Source: Siniperca chuatsi (lineage: Eukaryota; Chordata; Actinopteri; Centrarchiformes; Sinipercidae). Taken from it: 64,000 nucleotides of DNA. The notes beneath the pieces were generated by a model. It was not told where the DNA came from and did no database searches. It saw only the letters and a program-made list of their open reading frames with translations. The stretch spans positions 19,650,001 to 19,714,000 of the forward strand of contig NC_058047.1 of assembly GCF_020085105.1 (NCBI RefSeq), given 5' to 3'. The position numbers and the translations under genes are program-made. Numbering within the stretch: the first letter of the stretch is position 1; the number at the start of each line of letters is the position of its first letter. Below, in pieces: positions 36,301-49,442 of the stretch.

Positions 36301-38307
36301 CTTTTTATAGGGTTTATTTATGTTTTGCTTTTAAGTATTATTTTAAAAAAGTATTGATTAATGATTTTACAAAATAAAATTATAAACCTTTTACTCTTTT
36401 ATTTTGCTGTGATGTTGCTGCTGTTTTTGTTTTTTCTTTTTTTAATCTTCAGAACAAAAGTTTTTATTTAATGAAATGGACATAAATCCCTTTTTTTGCT
36501 TTTGTTTTTTAAATTACTTTTGTTTAGCTCATTATAATCAGTAAAAAACATAAAATAAAATAGATGTATTTTTCTGTATTGTGTGGGAGTTGTCTGATTG
36601 CATTCCCTACCACACCTGTGGTTTATATAAACAGACCACGCCAATGGTTATAAACTTCCCTGATGTTGTGATTGTATGCTTTAGAAGATACCTACTTTGA
36701 CTAACTTAGCTTTAGCTGAACTTTAAACTGCATTTTGCCCAGAACAAGGATTGTGGATTTTAGTTTTATCCCTTGGAGTCATGTTAAGAATCGAGCTCCT
36801 CACCACCAGTAGCCTGATGAAATGTGAACCTATCCTTGAAAAGAGTAGGCTACTCCACTGATTCAGCATTGCACTCCTACAACATTGTCGGACTCATGAT
36901 GGACAGTTAAAAGAAAGTCAAAATGTATGTGCAGAACCAGAGATCTTTCTAGCCTACACATTCTTCTTCGTTGACAAAACCTGTCGCCTACATTACCCAC
37001 AATACAACTCGACTGCCGACGGTCGGAGATTCGGGTGTTCTAGTAATAGAATTCCTCCTTCATTTCTTCTTCTATGGTTCTCATTATAAATTCCATTTCC
37101 CCCTTCAGTCTCCTCTGTACAATTCTCCCGAGGGGGAGGTGGGTGTCATTTTTTTGTCCATTTATTATCATAATCCAGACTATTATTTGTCATTGTTTAT
37201 TATGTATATTTTGTTTCCAACAACATTATAATGTCTGTCTTCACCTGTCAGTATATAGATTTCAGCATACTGTTACTACTGTTAAAAGTTCTTTTTTTAA
37301 GCTCTACTAGCTTAAAGCTGCAGCAAACTAACATTAAGCTAACTCCCGTTTTGTCTCCATATTTATTTCATTTATGTAGGAGCTGGAGCGGTTAGTATTA
37401 TTCACGTGGACGTTCTGCTTTATTAGTTGTCATTGTCAGATTAACAGATCATCTCCAAAGAGATCAGATTGCAATGTCATGGCATCTTCATTACTCAACA
37501 ACACAACACAGAAGCCCACCGGTTACATAAGCTCACTTCTTTCTAACTTCACACCCCCAATTTTCAAACTCGTAGTCTTCAGCCCCAACCAATGCTTACT
37601 CAAGTGACACGAAAGGCTTCATACAACTTTTTTTCACATATGCAGTAGTACTCCCCAAGACCTGCAAACTGACTTAAATGTGTAAAATCTGTGGAGTTCC
37701 CCTGGCTATAGTTTACCAACCTGTTTATTTACCTGTTTACATAAGTGGTGATTAACATATAGATTCCTGTAATGCACATTAACATTAACATACAGATTTC
37801 ATATAAGTGGATGTGATGTAGTGTAGGCCCATAGCTGTCTTGTGTGTGAAGCAGCTGCAGACTCATGGCCCCTGCGTGGGACAATACGAGGAAGGCCGTA
37901 GATGCCGTCACCAGTACTGTGCATTGTCAGTGACGGAGGAGGAGAATAAGTTGAGTGTGAGAATGGGCAACACTGTTCCAGTGTGAATGTGCCTGCACAC
38001 GTACTCAAACAGCCCACTTGTGTGAATAAACGGGAAGATATGAATCAAGCGTTGACTTTGTGAAGGGTCTTTTTGTACAAAGTTGTATTGTAAATATATC
38101 AAATGTGAGCAAGCAGTGGTTCATACATCTGCAAGTCCATTTAGTTGGCTGATGAAGTAGCTAAAGTACTGATTCAGAGTCAGGAGACAGTGGCAATGTT
38201 ATGATGCTTATTGTCATTTGGCCCAGTAGGAGGTGTGTGTGTGATATGCCTAACCACTCCTCTGGCTCCCATAACACCAACACGTAACCCCAACGTCACA
38301 CTCAGCG

Positions 38308-38829
38308 TCACTGGCTGTCACACACCACGGTGTCAAGCAGGGTGCACACACACATAGATGCACCCACACACACAAGGTCCCCACTTTTGGCATCATTGAC
38401 CTCCAACTTTGCTTTGAGGGCACTTAAAGGCCAGGAAAGCCCAATGTTTGTCTCCGTCAGTGTTTCTTGTGTGTGGTAATCATATGTTTTATCAGTGTTT
38501 CTTTTTGCTGACTGTTCATCAGGCTGTAAATCTGGCCAGCCTCCAGTTCCCAGGCCAAGCTGCCCCGGTGTCCACTTGGGTCTCTGGAGCTCTGGGAAGC
38601 CCATAGGGGCAGTGGGAAGGTTGCGACCCCACACGACCTCCAGCTCAGCCCCGGGGGATTGGAGTGTTGGTCTCACAGTGGGACTGATGTCATATCTCAG
38701 CACAAACAAGACGTCTGACAAATGTGACAGCTGCTGCTCCGTCTGATGGATGAGCAGATGAGTATCCGCATCTTTCAACTTGAAATGAAAATGGGAAATG
38801 TCTTCTCTTTCTCTGAGGTCCGGGTCCAT
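38308..38829 (-). other. Unassigned GC-rich open frame, 173 codons
   Basis: It starts MDPDLREREDISHFHFKLK and includes LSHLSDVLFVLRYDI and WTPGQLGLGTGGWPDLQ. It is the longest open frame outside the known genes and transposons and is richer in GC than its surroundings. The last 25 codons run into a CA-rich repeat (VGASMCVCTLL) and look non-coding. I recognise no domain. It may be an unannotated exon, an old retrocopy or chance. Confidence 0.25.
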
Positions 38830-39395
38830 TAAAGCATGCTAGTATTATTATCCTAATGGGACGCATCAGAAAAGACTCTTTGACAGATTTAGGCCTGTAC
38901 CATAGTTTAAAGAATATGAGGCTAAGTTTCAGTAAATGTCAGAGCTGTTTTTAGGTATTTTGGTCCAAATCCAAGTGAAGTCCTTAAGAGCAAATCCAAG
39001 TTAAAGAAATTGTTTGACATTTTGTTAGCTTAACTTATCATAAAGACTGGAAACAGGGGGAAACGGTTAGCCTGGCTCTGTCCAAACAGGCTATGGTCCA
39101 AACGTAACAATATCCACCGACCAGCAACCCTGAAGCTCATTAATTAACACGTTGTGTTTCATTTGTTTAATCTGCACAAAAACCAAAGTGTAAAGATTGA
39201 TAAAATGACAAGTTGTGGTTTACGGGGTTATGTCCAGGAATAGTCCTGGATGGAAGCAGTGACTTCCTGGAGTCTTATCACCACCGTGAGTTTACTAATT
39301 GCAAGTCAAGATGCTAGTCTCATGAAGTCTATGAATGCCATACATTACATAAAATGACGTAAAAGGAACTACTAACTATAGTACAGTAGCCGTCA

Positions 39396-39520
39396 AATAA
39401 ATGTAGCGGAGCAAAAAGTACAATAGTTTCCTCTGAAATGTAGTGGAGTAGAAGTATAAAGTTAAGTACAAGAATCTCAACAAAAATTTTATAAGTACAT
39501 TGAGTAAATGTATTTCCACA
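39396..39520 (-). repeat. Dispersed fish repeat B, fragment
   Basis: GAAATGTAGTGGAGTAGAAG and AGTACATTGAGTAAATGTA are reverse-oriented segments of the high-copy AGTGGTGGAAAGTAAC repeat, which is fuller at 47890-48345. Confidence 0.7.
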
Positions 39521-42500
39521 TTTCACATCCTTATATTTGTGACTTAAGTCTTAATAGAGCCAAGTCTACAGTTCTGGTAAATGTAACTGAACCTTACATC
39601 TTTCTGTCAGATTTCCTGTAGCCTGAATGTAAAAGTTAAAGAGAATGTGATAGAGGTGAATGGCATCTTCATGCTGCTATCTTTGAAAGGCTATCAAATG
39701 TTTCACATAGAGTATCTCTGCAATGTAATGCAGGCTAATCCTCATACCAAGTTTTCCTTTCTCTTGGAAGACTAATGACATAACTACACTTAGGAAAGCC
39801 CTTGACGAGGGCAGAGCAATTTTTTATAATGGGTTCCTGCCATTATTGAACTTCCCAAGTACGCTCTTCTCTCTGTCCCACAAAGTCCGAACAGGGAGCT
39901 ACAGTACAGACAGAAAGGGGACAAAAACAGGAGGAGCGCTGCTCGCACTGTTATTGCACCACTGTGGGGAAAAATGCACATTCCAGGAAATCTCCCACTT
40001 CCTGACTCCAGTGAGCCTGCTGTCCTCATACCTGACTGGCTGGGGAGCCGCTCTGGCCTGGAGCATGGTCATACAATAACACCAATAAGTTGAAGGAGGA
40101 GAGGAGGAAAGGGGGATCCCTAATACAAGAAATTAGAGCCGGAGAGACCAACAAACACTGGGCATCACGGTACTGAAAACCAAACCTCAGACACACAAGA
40201 GGACAGTAACGGGGGGGGAGGTCTTGGGCAGCATGTGTAATGTCTCACTGTTTACATCCAAGATAAGAAGGTCATGTATCAGAGAAAGTGTAGGACACTG
40301 TTGAGATTAACTTGAAAGGACTATCTCTACCATGAGTGTGAGGGAGAGACAGAGAAAGAGGGGGAGAGTTCACAGTACAGTCAGAAACTGAGAGGATCCA
40401 TACTGGCTGTAAAACAAGCATGATGCAACAGGACCCTCTTGCACTGGCTTCCAGAGTGATTTCATATTTCAGACAGGAAATAGACGCTCTGCTTTCTTGT
40501 CTGCTGGAAACAAGTAAACAGAGTAGAGGAGACGCGTCATTTCATCCAGTGAGAGGAGTATCAGCTGTGACTGGAGCCAAACTCTCCAGTGGAAAGTCAT
40601 TGCGTAAAAATTAAAAATGGAGAAGATGTTTCCTGCTACCATATCTGGACCAAATGTGTCAGTACATTCATACTCTGTTCTTGTTTGAACATTCTTTCTG
40701 TATTATGCATGGGTATGCACACAGAGCGTTTCACTGTATGTTTGTGTGTGGTTGATGGGTTTGTGTTTCCAAAGCATACTGCCCAGTAGAGGGCAGAGTT
40801 CATAAACCGCCGTGTTTATCCAGAGTCAGCAGAGGTTTTAGCCAGACCCGGCCAGAACAGCAAAACCCATGAGGTTGGATTTATGGTGCAGGGTCGGGAT
40901 GATCTGCTATAACTCAATAAAACCTAAGAATGAGACAATCAAAGTACCTTCAATGGGTCATTTAAGAGCAGTGAAGCAGTGGCAAGGCACTCAGTAAGTG
41001 CAGAAGTTTATTTTGATTATTATTTAATGAGGTAACAAATCAGCAGATGAGTGTTTGTGGATCCAGTAGTAGCAACAATGAAAACACAGATAGATGAGGA
41101 CATGCTAGGCCTTCTCTCATAACACACACAGCTGCTTTTTCTTTTTCTCTCTGTCTCTTCTTTGATCAACTGCCCCCTTTGTTCAGACAGCCACATTAAA
41201 TCTCAGTCTGCATCTCTCCTTCTCTCTGTCCCTCTTCTCTTATGTCATGTCTCTGCTCCCCTCAGATCTATTGTCCTGGCTGTTGTTGAGCTCTCCCTCT
41301 TTCTCTCTCTGGATGTGTGACATCATTAGTTTCCAGTAAAGTCCAGAGCTGCAGACCGAGACCCCCTCCTCCACACTTCACATTACACACAGCTGAACCT
41401 GCAAACCTAATGAAACACATACTTCAAGGAACAGGTTGCTCAGAGTTTCATTAACACGAAGATGTTCGGGCTATAAGAAATTGCGACACAGACTTATTTT
41501 AACATAAAGTATAAAGTATTTCTGATTCTGATAACAGCCTCCATATGGGGTCAGTTTGACCGTTGCACTAAAGCAAGGATAAACCTCTCTTGAGCTATGA
41601 TGACTCAGATGGTATGCTGGTAGGTACTTTCAGGTGTCTTCATTTAGAAGGGTTAAGATAAATCAGACAATTCCCAGTAAACACACACACAACCCTCCCC
41701 TTCATGGGGCCCCAACCCTACCCCCCCCCCCCCCCCTGCTAAGCCTTGAATGAATCAGCCTGGACTGGCTCAGTTGTCTGTCTGACCCCCTGCTAATGAG
41801 AGATGGACCATCTGTTGCCCAGCAGATACATGCGACCCTAAAGTTGTCACATATGCAACAAAAACACCACACAGCATCAATGAAGCCGGTAACGCACTGG
41901 TGACAGAACTTGAAATCACACCAGAAAACTACACAGCAGTCTGCAAATTCAGTTTTTACTTAATATTGTTTATGCTGTATATGTATATATACTGTCTATA
42001 CTTAACTTCCTCCCATTTAATTCATGTCACTTATTCTAATTCTGGGGGATGTTACGCTGCCATTTGCAGTGCTGTTAAATTGAAGTGTGAAGCATGTGCG
42101 TTGTAGGAAATGAAACTGCGTACGGGATGCAAAATGAGCAAAAAAAAGAGGCAGTAGCTGTATTGTAACACAAAAACAACCATGACTGTTGCCATAACAC
42201 TAACCAAAATATAAGATATTTACTTAAATACTTACATTAAATACAGTGTGAAGTTGTAATATATATAGAAATATATCCTGCTTAATCAAATGCAGGATGT
42301 ATTTCCTGTACTAAAGTGAGTGTATTTCTTTGTTTATCATAGTGTTTGAGTTATTATAGTTAGTAATCTACTGAAATACAGAGTGTGTGAGTGCTGACTG
42401 CTCATATTAATAACTGGTGTCGTGCAGACACCAGCAGCCTCCAGCTTCACACACTAATGCCACACACACACACACATGCTAATACAAACATCACAATGTC

Positions 42501-42599
42501 AGCTTGATCCTAGTCATGCGTCCTGGCTAATACTGCGAGCCCTGCTTGAGCGGGAAAAGGAGTAGAAAAATCACAATTCTTCTGTTTATGTACATTTTG

Positions 42600-42680
42600 T
42601 TGTTGTTTTTATTTCACACTTGCTTTGGCAATGTAAATGTCTGTTTGCCATTTCAATAAAGCACATTTGAATTTAACTGA
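42600..42680 (+). repeat. Probable LINE/SINE-like 3' tail
   Basis: GTCTGTTTGCCATTTCAATAAAGC followed by degenerate TTGAATT-type units (ATTTGAATTTAACTGAACTGA) is the usual 3' end of a fish retroposon. The body is not recognisable. Confidence 0.4.
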
Positions 42681-45600
42681 ACTGAGTAGAGAATTTAGTA
42701 TGTGTTTGGTGGGGGCACCTTGCCACGCACACAAACACAGACACGGAGCTGCCACACCATGAAAACCAAATCAAAGACTGCTGCTGCACATATTGCCTTC
42801 TGCCTCCTACCAACCCACCCCTAAAAACACACACACTGCCACAAAACACACCCATCTCCATATGGTGCGATGAGTTTCTGCCCCAATTGAGCGAGCTGCT
42901 CCTGTGGTGTTGTTGCGGTGAGATGGACACTCGGGTCACAGGGACAATGCCCGCAATATTTACTTTTCACACCACTCCTATTATGTGACCTAATTAGGTC
43001 CAAGATCACAATATACACCTCTACAGAGCTGCAGGCAACTAGACAACTTGACACACTGGGGGTCACCCAAGTGTGTAAAGACCATCTTAAGTGGTGAACT
43101 GAATGAAAGGATGACAGGTTCCTGGATTTTAGAGAAAAGAGAAGTCTGGTAGTTTGTGAATTGTGCAAGTTGAGACAAAAGTAAGGACAAAAATGACAGG
43201 ACTGAAGTACTGTCCCTCCACTTGTGTTTTGTATTGTCAGTGCTTACTGGGTTAATCAATAAACTCATTCCTTTCCCTATCCCCTGAATGGTGCTCCCCC
43301 AGCTGTGCCATACATAAACCAACTTGTAAGATTGTAAGACATTATAGAATTGTACTATATTAACTATATTATATATACTATATTAGTATATTCATTTACA
43401 GGCAAATGAAATGGGTAAAAAGCTAAAGAACTAGTCTTAGCCGGATGAATGAATCACTGAGCAGTCATCAAAAAACAAGCAAGAATCAAAACTGTAGGAA
43501 CGGAAACACTGAGACGTCACTGAGCATCAGCCTGAAACGTGCACTTCTCTGTTCAAAAAGACAAGAAAGAGGAAGGAAGAGTGCTAACTCAGCTTTCTTA
43601 CTTTTTTCAATGGAAAACACGGCATCATCGAAATTGTTCCCCCTCATCCTTTGTCCCTGTTTTCCCTGTAGAAAATCACTTCTGCATTTCCAGCAACTGA
43701 CCCACTGAGGTTATTGAACTACCCTGCTGGTTATTGTAAGCCAGCGGGTGTGAGGTAGCAGCTAATATTCCCTCTGCTGGAGATTTTAATTGATCAGCCT
43801 GCAGCTTAATTACATTTCCCTATCATTGCCCTATCTTCTGAGAGAGAAGTATAAAAGAACACTGCAGACTTGCTGTTAGAGCAGTAAAATGCACTGTGAT
43901 AACCCACTAAGATGTGTGTAGTTGTCAACACACTCACTTCTGTGCAACTGGGTTCAACCCCGTTCAAGTCCTTTTGTTATTCCTTCTTGTGACACATCTT
44001 TCAACATCCTAACAATTCAATTTTAAAGATTAATTATCTTTTCATTTTAATTTCATTATCTAAGTTTATTCTTTGTGATTTATTATCATCAATTTCAGTT
44101 GTGCCATCTTCTCTGCGACCCTCCGCTCGTGTGAACAATCGTGTGTGTTCATGTGGGAGTCTAATTGTCCTTAGTGGACTTACTGCTGATAACGACTGAC
44201 ACCTCAGCACTCCTCCCCGTCTCTCACCTGAACTGTGGACCTGACAGCTGTCCATAACCGTACAATAGGGCGATTACAGAGGCAATCAGCCCAATCATCG
44301 CCTTTATGGCATGGTTTCATAACCTTATGCAGGTAGGGAAAAAGTTAACTGACAGGCAAAAGGCAAAGTCTTTGTCCTCCAAGCCAGTGTGAGCCAGCTG
44401 ATGGACTTATAATATAACATGTGGCGAGGGTGTGCAATTATTGCTTTTGATCACAAGAATGGATCTACTTGTTTGAGGTCTTTTGTGCTTTTATTGTCAC
44501 AAAATCTTGGTTTGGGAAGCTGCTGCAAAACCAAGTAGTTTCACTCGAAGTTCCATGATTTCATTCCATGATGGTTTTGTTAATTCTTACATAACTTTAT
44601 TGAAGGTATTTACCCCTCTATATAGTCACCCTTATTGCCCTCTAGCCCAGCTGTGAGGGCAATCACAACTCAATACTGTAAAAACAGTCACAAGATGAGT
44701 TTCTGACACATGGAGTGATGCATGTAAGCTGAGCCTCGCTTTGGCAACAGCATTCAGAGAGTGTCAGCATTTGCAAGCTAACCTCCATCATCTTACCCCT
44801 TGAAACAATTGGCGGAAATTGGCGTGATGTGACATGGGAGGACACGTTAGCCAGGATGTCAGATAGGCAGTGAGGAGGATGATCTCCCAACACTTGGACT
44901 CAAAACATACATGCAAGCACCACAGCGTGATAGTCACGTGATAAAAATTTACATAGATGAACTATTATTATTAATATTTTCATAGCAATTGTAATGGGTT
45001 TTTGGGGGTACTGAATTGATCCGTGCTGGAAAATGTTCCTTTTTCTGTCTCAGAATAGCAGCACCGGAGCAGGTGGGGTTCAGTTTCTTGCTCAAGGACA
45101 TTAAATCTCAAGGTGCCATTTGTAAACACCAAAAATATTTTCACTTTAGCCTCAATACCACAAGTGCACATGCAATGCAAACAATTAGCCACAACTAAGC
45201 TGGAATAAGCCGTCGCTGCAGGTTGTTTATCTGGTAATCACACTGTTATGAGGAATCTGTGACCTCACAGTCGAATGAAGTAGAGGTAAATCAACAAAAA
45301 CGCATGTACGCTGACAAGAAGTGTAATGTAAGCAACATCTTTTGGCTGATACATATTAAAGTCATTTTGGTGTTCTGGCTTTTGAAGTAAAGTGAGTAAT
45401 GCCTCTGCTGTGAACTCACCCACACACTGACCAATAACCGGTAGTTACAGTAATCACTGCTTTTCACAAGAGGTCAGCAGTCCTCCCGTCTGTGTTAAAG
45501 GTTAAACTAAAGGTTACTAGTTTGCATTATTGCATAAGTTAGTGCATAAAATCTCATTGAATCGAGGATCAATCAGAGGAACTGAAATGCAATAATTTGA

Positions 45601-46317
45601 GGAATGACAAACCAATCACCGATTGTTCTCTGAGTTGAGCAAGATGATAAGTTGTGAATGTTGTTGATTTGGTTTCAAAATGACCCTCACTTACTGTACA
45701 TTACACTGGTGGTTTATGTAGGAAGTGTAGGCCACTGGGTGCAGGATGTGTCACTAACAGTTAGTTGCCCATGTGACCAACAGGCAGGCCAGAACTGCTG
45801 AGTCCAGAACAGCTACAGACTTGCTGTGATTTAGTCTTCAGCTGTAGACAAATACCTTTCTCTCTCTCATTCACACACATAAGAACATGCAATAACTTTT
45901 CCTTCCCTATTACTCTCCCCTGTTTCTCACAATCGCCACAGACCTTGGAGGAGTCACAAACCAATCTGCTCCTCACTGCATATCTTTAACTGTTTATAAT
46001 TCCAAGCTTATTTTCTCAGTGAATTGTTTTTTTCATCTTAATCGTAATCCTTTTACTGTCCCCAAACACTTTCACCTTCACTTCCCATTCCCATCCTTGA
46101 ATCTATTAAAACTGATCAAACCTTTGACACCAAACAACACTGAAACACTTCACACACACTCCAAACAACAGAAGGCACAGGAAGGTCAGTCATGTGGAGG
46201 CCAACATCTGCCAGATTGTTTAACAAGACTGAAAGTACCTGTGCTTCCCAGAAATAAAAACAGATTTCAACAAACAGCAGGAGGTGGACAGACACAATTA
46301 TTCTGCCATGTACTGAC

Positions 46318-46476
46318 CCAGTGTCGCGGGCTGCTTTCTGGGGAGCGAGGCTGGTACCTCTGCAAGGAGACGCCGCCTTCCCCCTCCAGCAGTAAGGTGC
46401 AGTCCAAGTCTGGGCAGTGGTAGTGGGGACCCGCAGGCCAGGGCAGCAGGGTGGCCAGAGGGCAGTGGGAGATCAT
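46318..46476 (-). CDS. Candidate alternative first exon of rgl1 (53 codons)
   Basis: On the minus strand an ATG at 46476-46474, with A at -3, opens 53 codons (MISHCPLATLLPWPAGPHYH to SPESSPRHW). They end in phase 0 at TGG|gtcagt, a donor form also used twice in the colgalt gene here. Phase 0 is what rgl1 exon 2 requires. The segment is GC-rich in AT-rich surroundings and lies upstream of rgl1 on the same strand. I do not recognise the peptide, so it could belong to another gene or be chance. Confidence 0.25.
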
Positions 46477-47497
46477 GCTGACCGCCTGGATCAGCGGCAG
46501 GGGTGACAGGGATGGCAGTGCATACTCCAGTATGGACGGCAGAGTGGTTGGAGACGTCTTCAGTGGAAGCAGTAGAAATCTGGAGCAGGGGTCTTCAAGT
46601 GTTGACAATCAAGATGAAGAGGATTTAAGTTTTGAGTTTGGATCAGCTGGGCTCTTTTAGGTCTTGATTGTCAGAAGTTTTGATCACCTCCTCCTCCCTC
46701 CTCAGTCTGGTTGTCGACTGGACTTGTCTTCAGCTCAGAGGTGTGACTAATGATAACTCTCCTCTCAAGTTGTCCACCTCAGTCTTATAGTTTCTATCTT
46801 CCCCTCTCCAGTTTTTTTTCCCCCTCTCTCTGTGCGCATGGAACTTGGCTTGCCAACAGCTCTCAACCACATGAGTGATTAAAGTCTATTGTCTCTCTCT
46901 TTCTCTTTCTCCCTCCTTCTCTCTCTCTCGCCCCCTGCATTCATCCAGGCCAAAAGGGGAGGAGCTGTCACTTGGTGGCCCGGCCCACCTTAACAAATTA
47001 CCCACTGACTAAAGAGAGTTTGACTGTGGAAGAATGTGAAGAAAAGGAAAGAAAGACAGGAAAGCTGAGATAGAGAGGAGGATGTTATAGAAGAGGTTCT
47101 AAGAATTACTAACAATAGCGGATATTTTCTGTGATGGATGGACTTTTGGCCTCATTTATGTCCTGCTGAATCCCAAACTGCTCATTAAATCTTCAAAGAT
47201 CTTATTCTCATTGTTTTGAGTCATTGCCATTTCTGGATTTTGCCATAATTAGTCCCTAAAGACGTTTCAGATCCCTTCCTTCTTTTCAAATGTGTTACTA
47301 GAAGTAGTTTAGGCAGTCCCGTAAAATGTGGTACACAGACGTTTTTTGCATTAAACTTAACAAGTTCAGGTTTTTAGATGTGCGGGCAGCTTCATAAAGT
47401 TACTGATTCAGCTCTCTGTTAAGCAGTACAGTGACATTTGTGACAGCAGGGCAAATGTCAAACCATAATAAATGTGTAACAATTGTGCAGAGCGTGC

Positions 47498-47500
<3 letters not shown>

Positions 47501-47576
<76 letters not shown>
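47501..47576. repeat. (TG)38 microsatellite
   Basis: 76 bp of uninterrupted TG, the longest pure TG array in the window. Confidence 0.98.
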
Positions 47577-47577
<1 letters not shown>

Positions 47578-47889
47578 TCGAGTTCAGGGCAGGAATAAGA
47601 ACCAGTCATGCGTAAAACACTGCTGTTGCTGAGAAGAGGATTATCTGGGACCAGGCAAAGCTCCAACACACACACACATAAAAACACTGTAGATGTAGAT
47701 TCAGCAGTTAATATTGTACAAAGTGTGAAGAAAGTTGCGTTCTACAGTTAGAAGCTACAGTGTGAGGTCAGACTTTGTATCCTGTTTACTCAGGTAAATT
47801 AACAGCTATTGGAAAAACACCAATGTCAGAGAAACATCCAGTGAAGTTGCTCCATGGCAGAGGGATGTGGATCAACACACACTCACACA

Positions 47890-48345
47890 CACCAGTAGTG
47901 GAAAGTAATGTACTCTACTTAAGTACAATTTTGACGCACTTTACTTGAGTTACCATTTTATGCTACTTTATACTTCTACTCCACTGCTACTACTACTCAC
48001 ATTTCACATTTCACATGTCTATTAGCCGTTCCTCTGAAGAGACAATTCCCCTCTAAACTTTTCAAATGGTTTTATTTAAATAACAGATCCATGCCTAAAT
48101 AGAAAATCCAATTCCACAAAATAAACCCAAACTAATCCAAACTGTATATAAAGTGTCATATAATCAGTCACATGGTCTATTTTCTGCAGAATATACTTTT
48201 AATACTTGAAGTAAACTTAGCTGATAATACCTCTGCACTATTAGTCAAGTAGGATTTTAAATGCAAGACTTGTAATGGAGTATTTATACATTGTGTTATC
48301 GGTACTCTTAACTTAAGTAAAGGATCTTCCCCTCTACTCCAATAC
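47890..48345 (+). repeat. Dispersed fish repeat B, nearly complete copy
   Basis: It starts GTAGTGGAAAGTAATGTACTC, passes through ATTTTATGCTACTTTATACT and GCTGATAATACCTCTGCAC, and ends with ACTTAAGTAAAGGATCTTCC. I recognise it as a very common percomorph repeat whose ends both carry AAGTAC-rich motifs. No coding capacity. Fragments are at 39396-39520, 49390-49442 and 55318-56012. Confidence 0.8.
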
Positions 48346-49208
48346 TTGTTTCTACACAGCAAACACAGCAGTGGAGTCCTTTTTCAGTCCCTGACAGCTC
48401 AGTACCAAAGAGAAAACACTGCTGTGGCATCAAGTAGCCTCTCCTGAGACTTGAGCTGTGTTGCGGCCATGATTCAGACTTTCATTCTGACTCAGCATGA
48501 CAAAATTCCTTTGTATCCCTAACACACAAAAATGCAATGAGACTCCACCTAAAGTATGTTTATATTTAGTCACTGACTCATCGTTGGAGGTCTTGGATTA
48601 AAAAAAAAAAAACAATAGATAAATCAAGCTCAGCTGAAGTGTCTGAAGAAGAAGTCATTTGACTCTCAGTGACTCTATGTGCCTGTGTGACTGCTGGGAA
48701 TGAATGGGAGCATGATAGGCAGGAAGAGCTGCCTTGTCTTCTTGCTGTCTGGATGGACTTCCAGTGAACTGGATCTTCGCTCTCTGCCTTCCTCTCCCCC
48801 CTCCTTCCTCCATTTCCTCTCTCTGTTGTTGAGTGCTATACTCCTTTTCTAAAAGACCTACAATCACTTCACTTTAGCCCAGTTTGGTGGTCTTCACTGG
48901 ACTGATGCCTGACATGTTGCCAAAGTTGTGATAGATATGAAGAACTGACATAGAAACTGTCAGAACATTAAGTTATCAACATCATTACTTTCTTTTCCCT
49001 TGTTTTTTCTTTTCTATTAAGCGCACCTACACTCACATATATATTTTACCGTTCAGTATCACTTGTTTTCATTGTTCAGTAAAATCCTCAGAGTTCCCTT
49101 CACTTTTCTTGCATTTCATCTCGGCCTCCGCCTGAGTGTGCTGACACAGTTGCAGTGTGGCCAGCACCAGTTTACACAGCTGGGAAGCCAAAGCTATCTA
49201 AACTCTGA

Positions 49209-49209
49209 C

Positions 49210-49240
<31 letters not shown>
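49209..49240. repeat. (CA)16 microsatellite
   Basis: 32 bp of CA followed by a second short CA run after TTTT. Confidence 0.95.
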
Positions 49241-49242
<2 letters not shown>

Positions 49243-49389
49243 TTACACACACACACTCAAGATCCACTCAGCCTGGGTGAAGACAAACAAAACCTCTCTC
49301 TCTCTCTTACTCTGGTACCGGCCTCTGTCAATTATATACAATATTATTTGTTTATTTTTACTGATGCATTATTGTGTTAGCAGCAAAAA

Positions 49390-49442
49390 TCCTACTTAAG
49401 TACAGCACTAGAGTAAATGTACTTAATTACTTTCCACCACTG
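49390..49442 (-). repeat. Dispersed fish repeat B, terminal fragment
   Basis: ACTTAAGTACAGCACTAGAGTA and TTACTTTCCACCACTG are the reverse-oriented start of repeat B. Confidence 0.75.

Larger units (their letters stand above)
36301..46317. other. Intergenic DNA upstream of rgl1
   Basis: No multi-exon gene could be assembled. It contains a possible promoter patch near 37.0 kb, a GC-rich minus-strand ORF at 38308-38829, a copy of repeat B at 39396-39520, a C16 run at 41721-41736, and a LINE/SINE-like 3' tail around 42600-42680, each listed separately. Confidence 0.5.

Noticed and set aside
41721..41736. C16 run as a possible i-motif or regulatory site
   Set aside because: It is an isolated homopolymer with no gene or conserved motif nearby and is most simply slippage.
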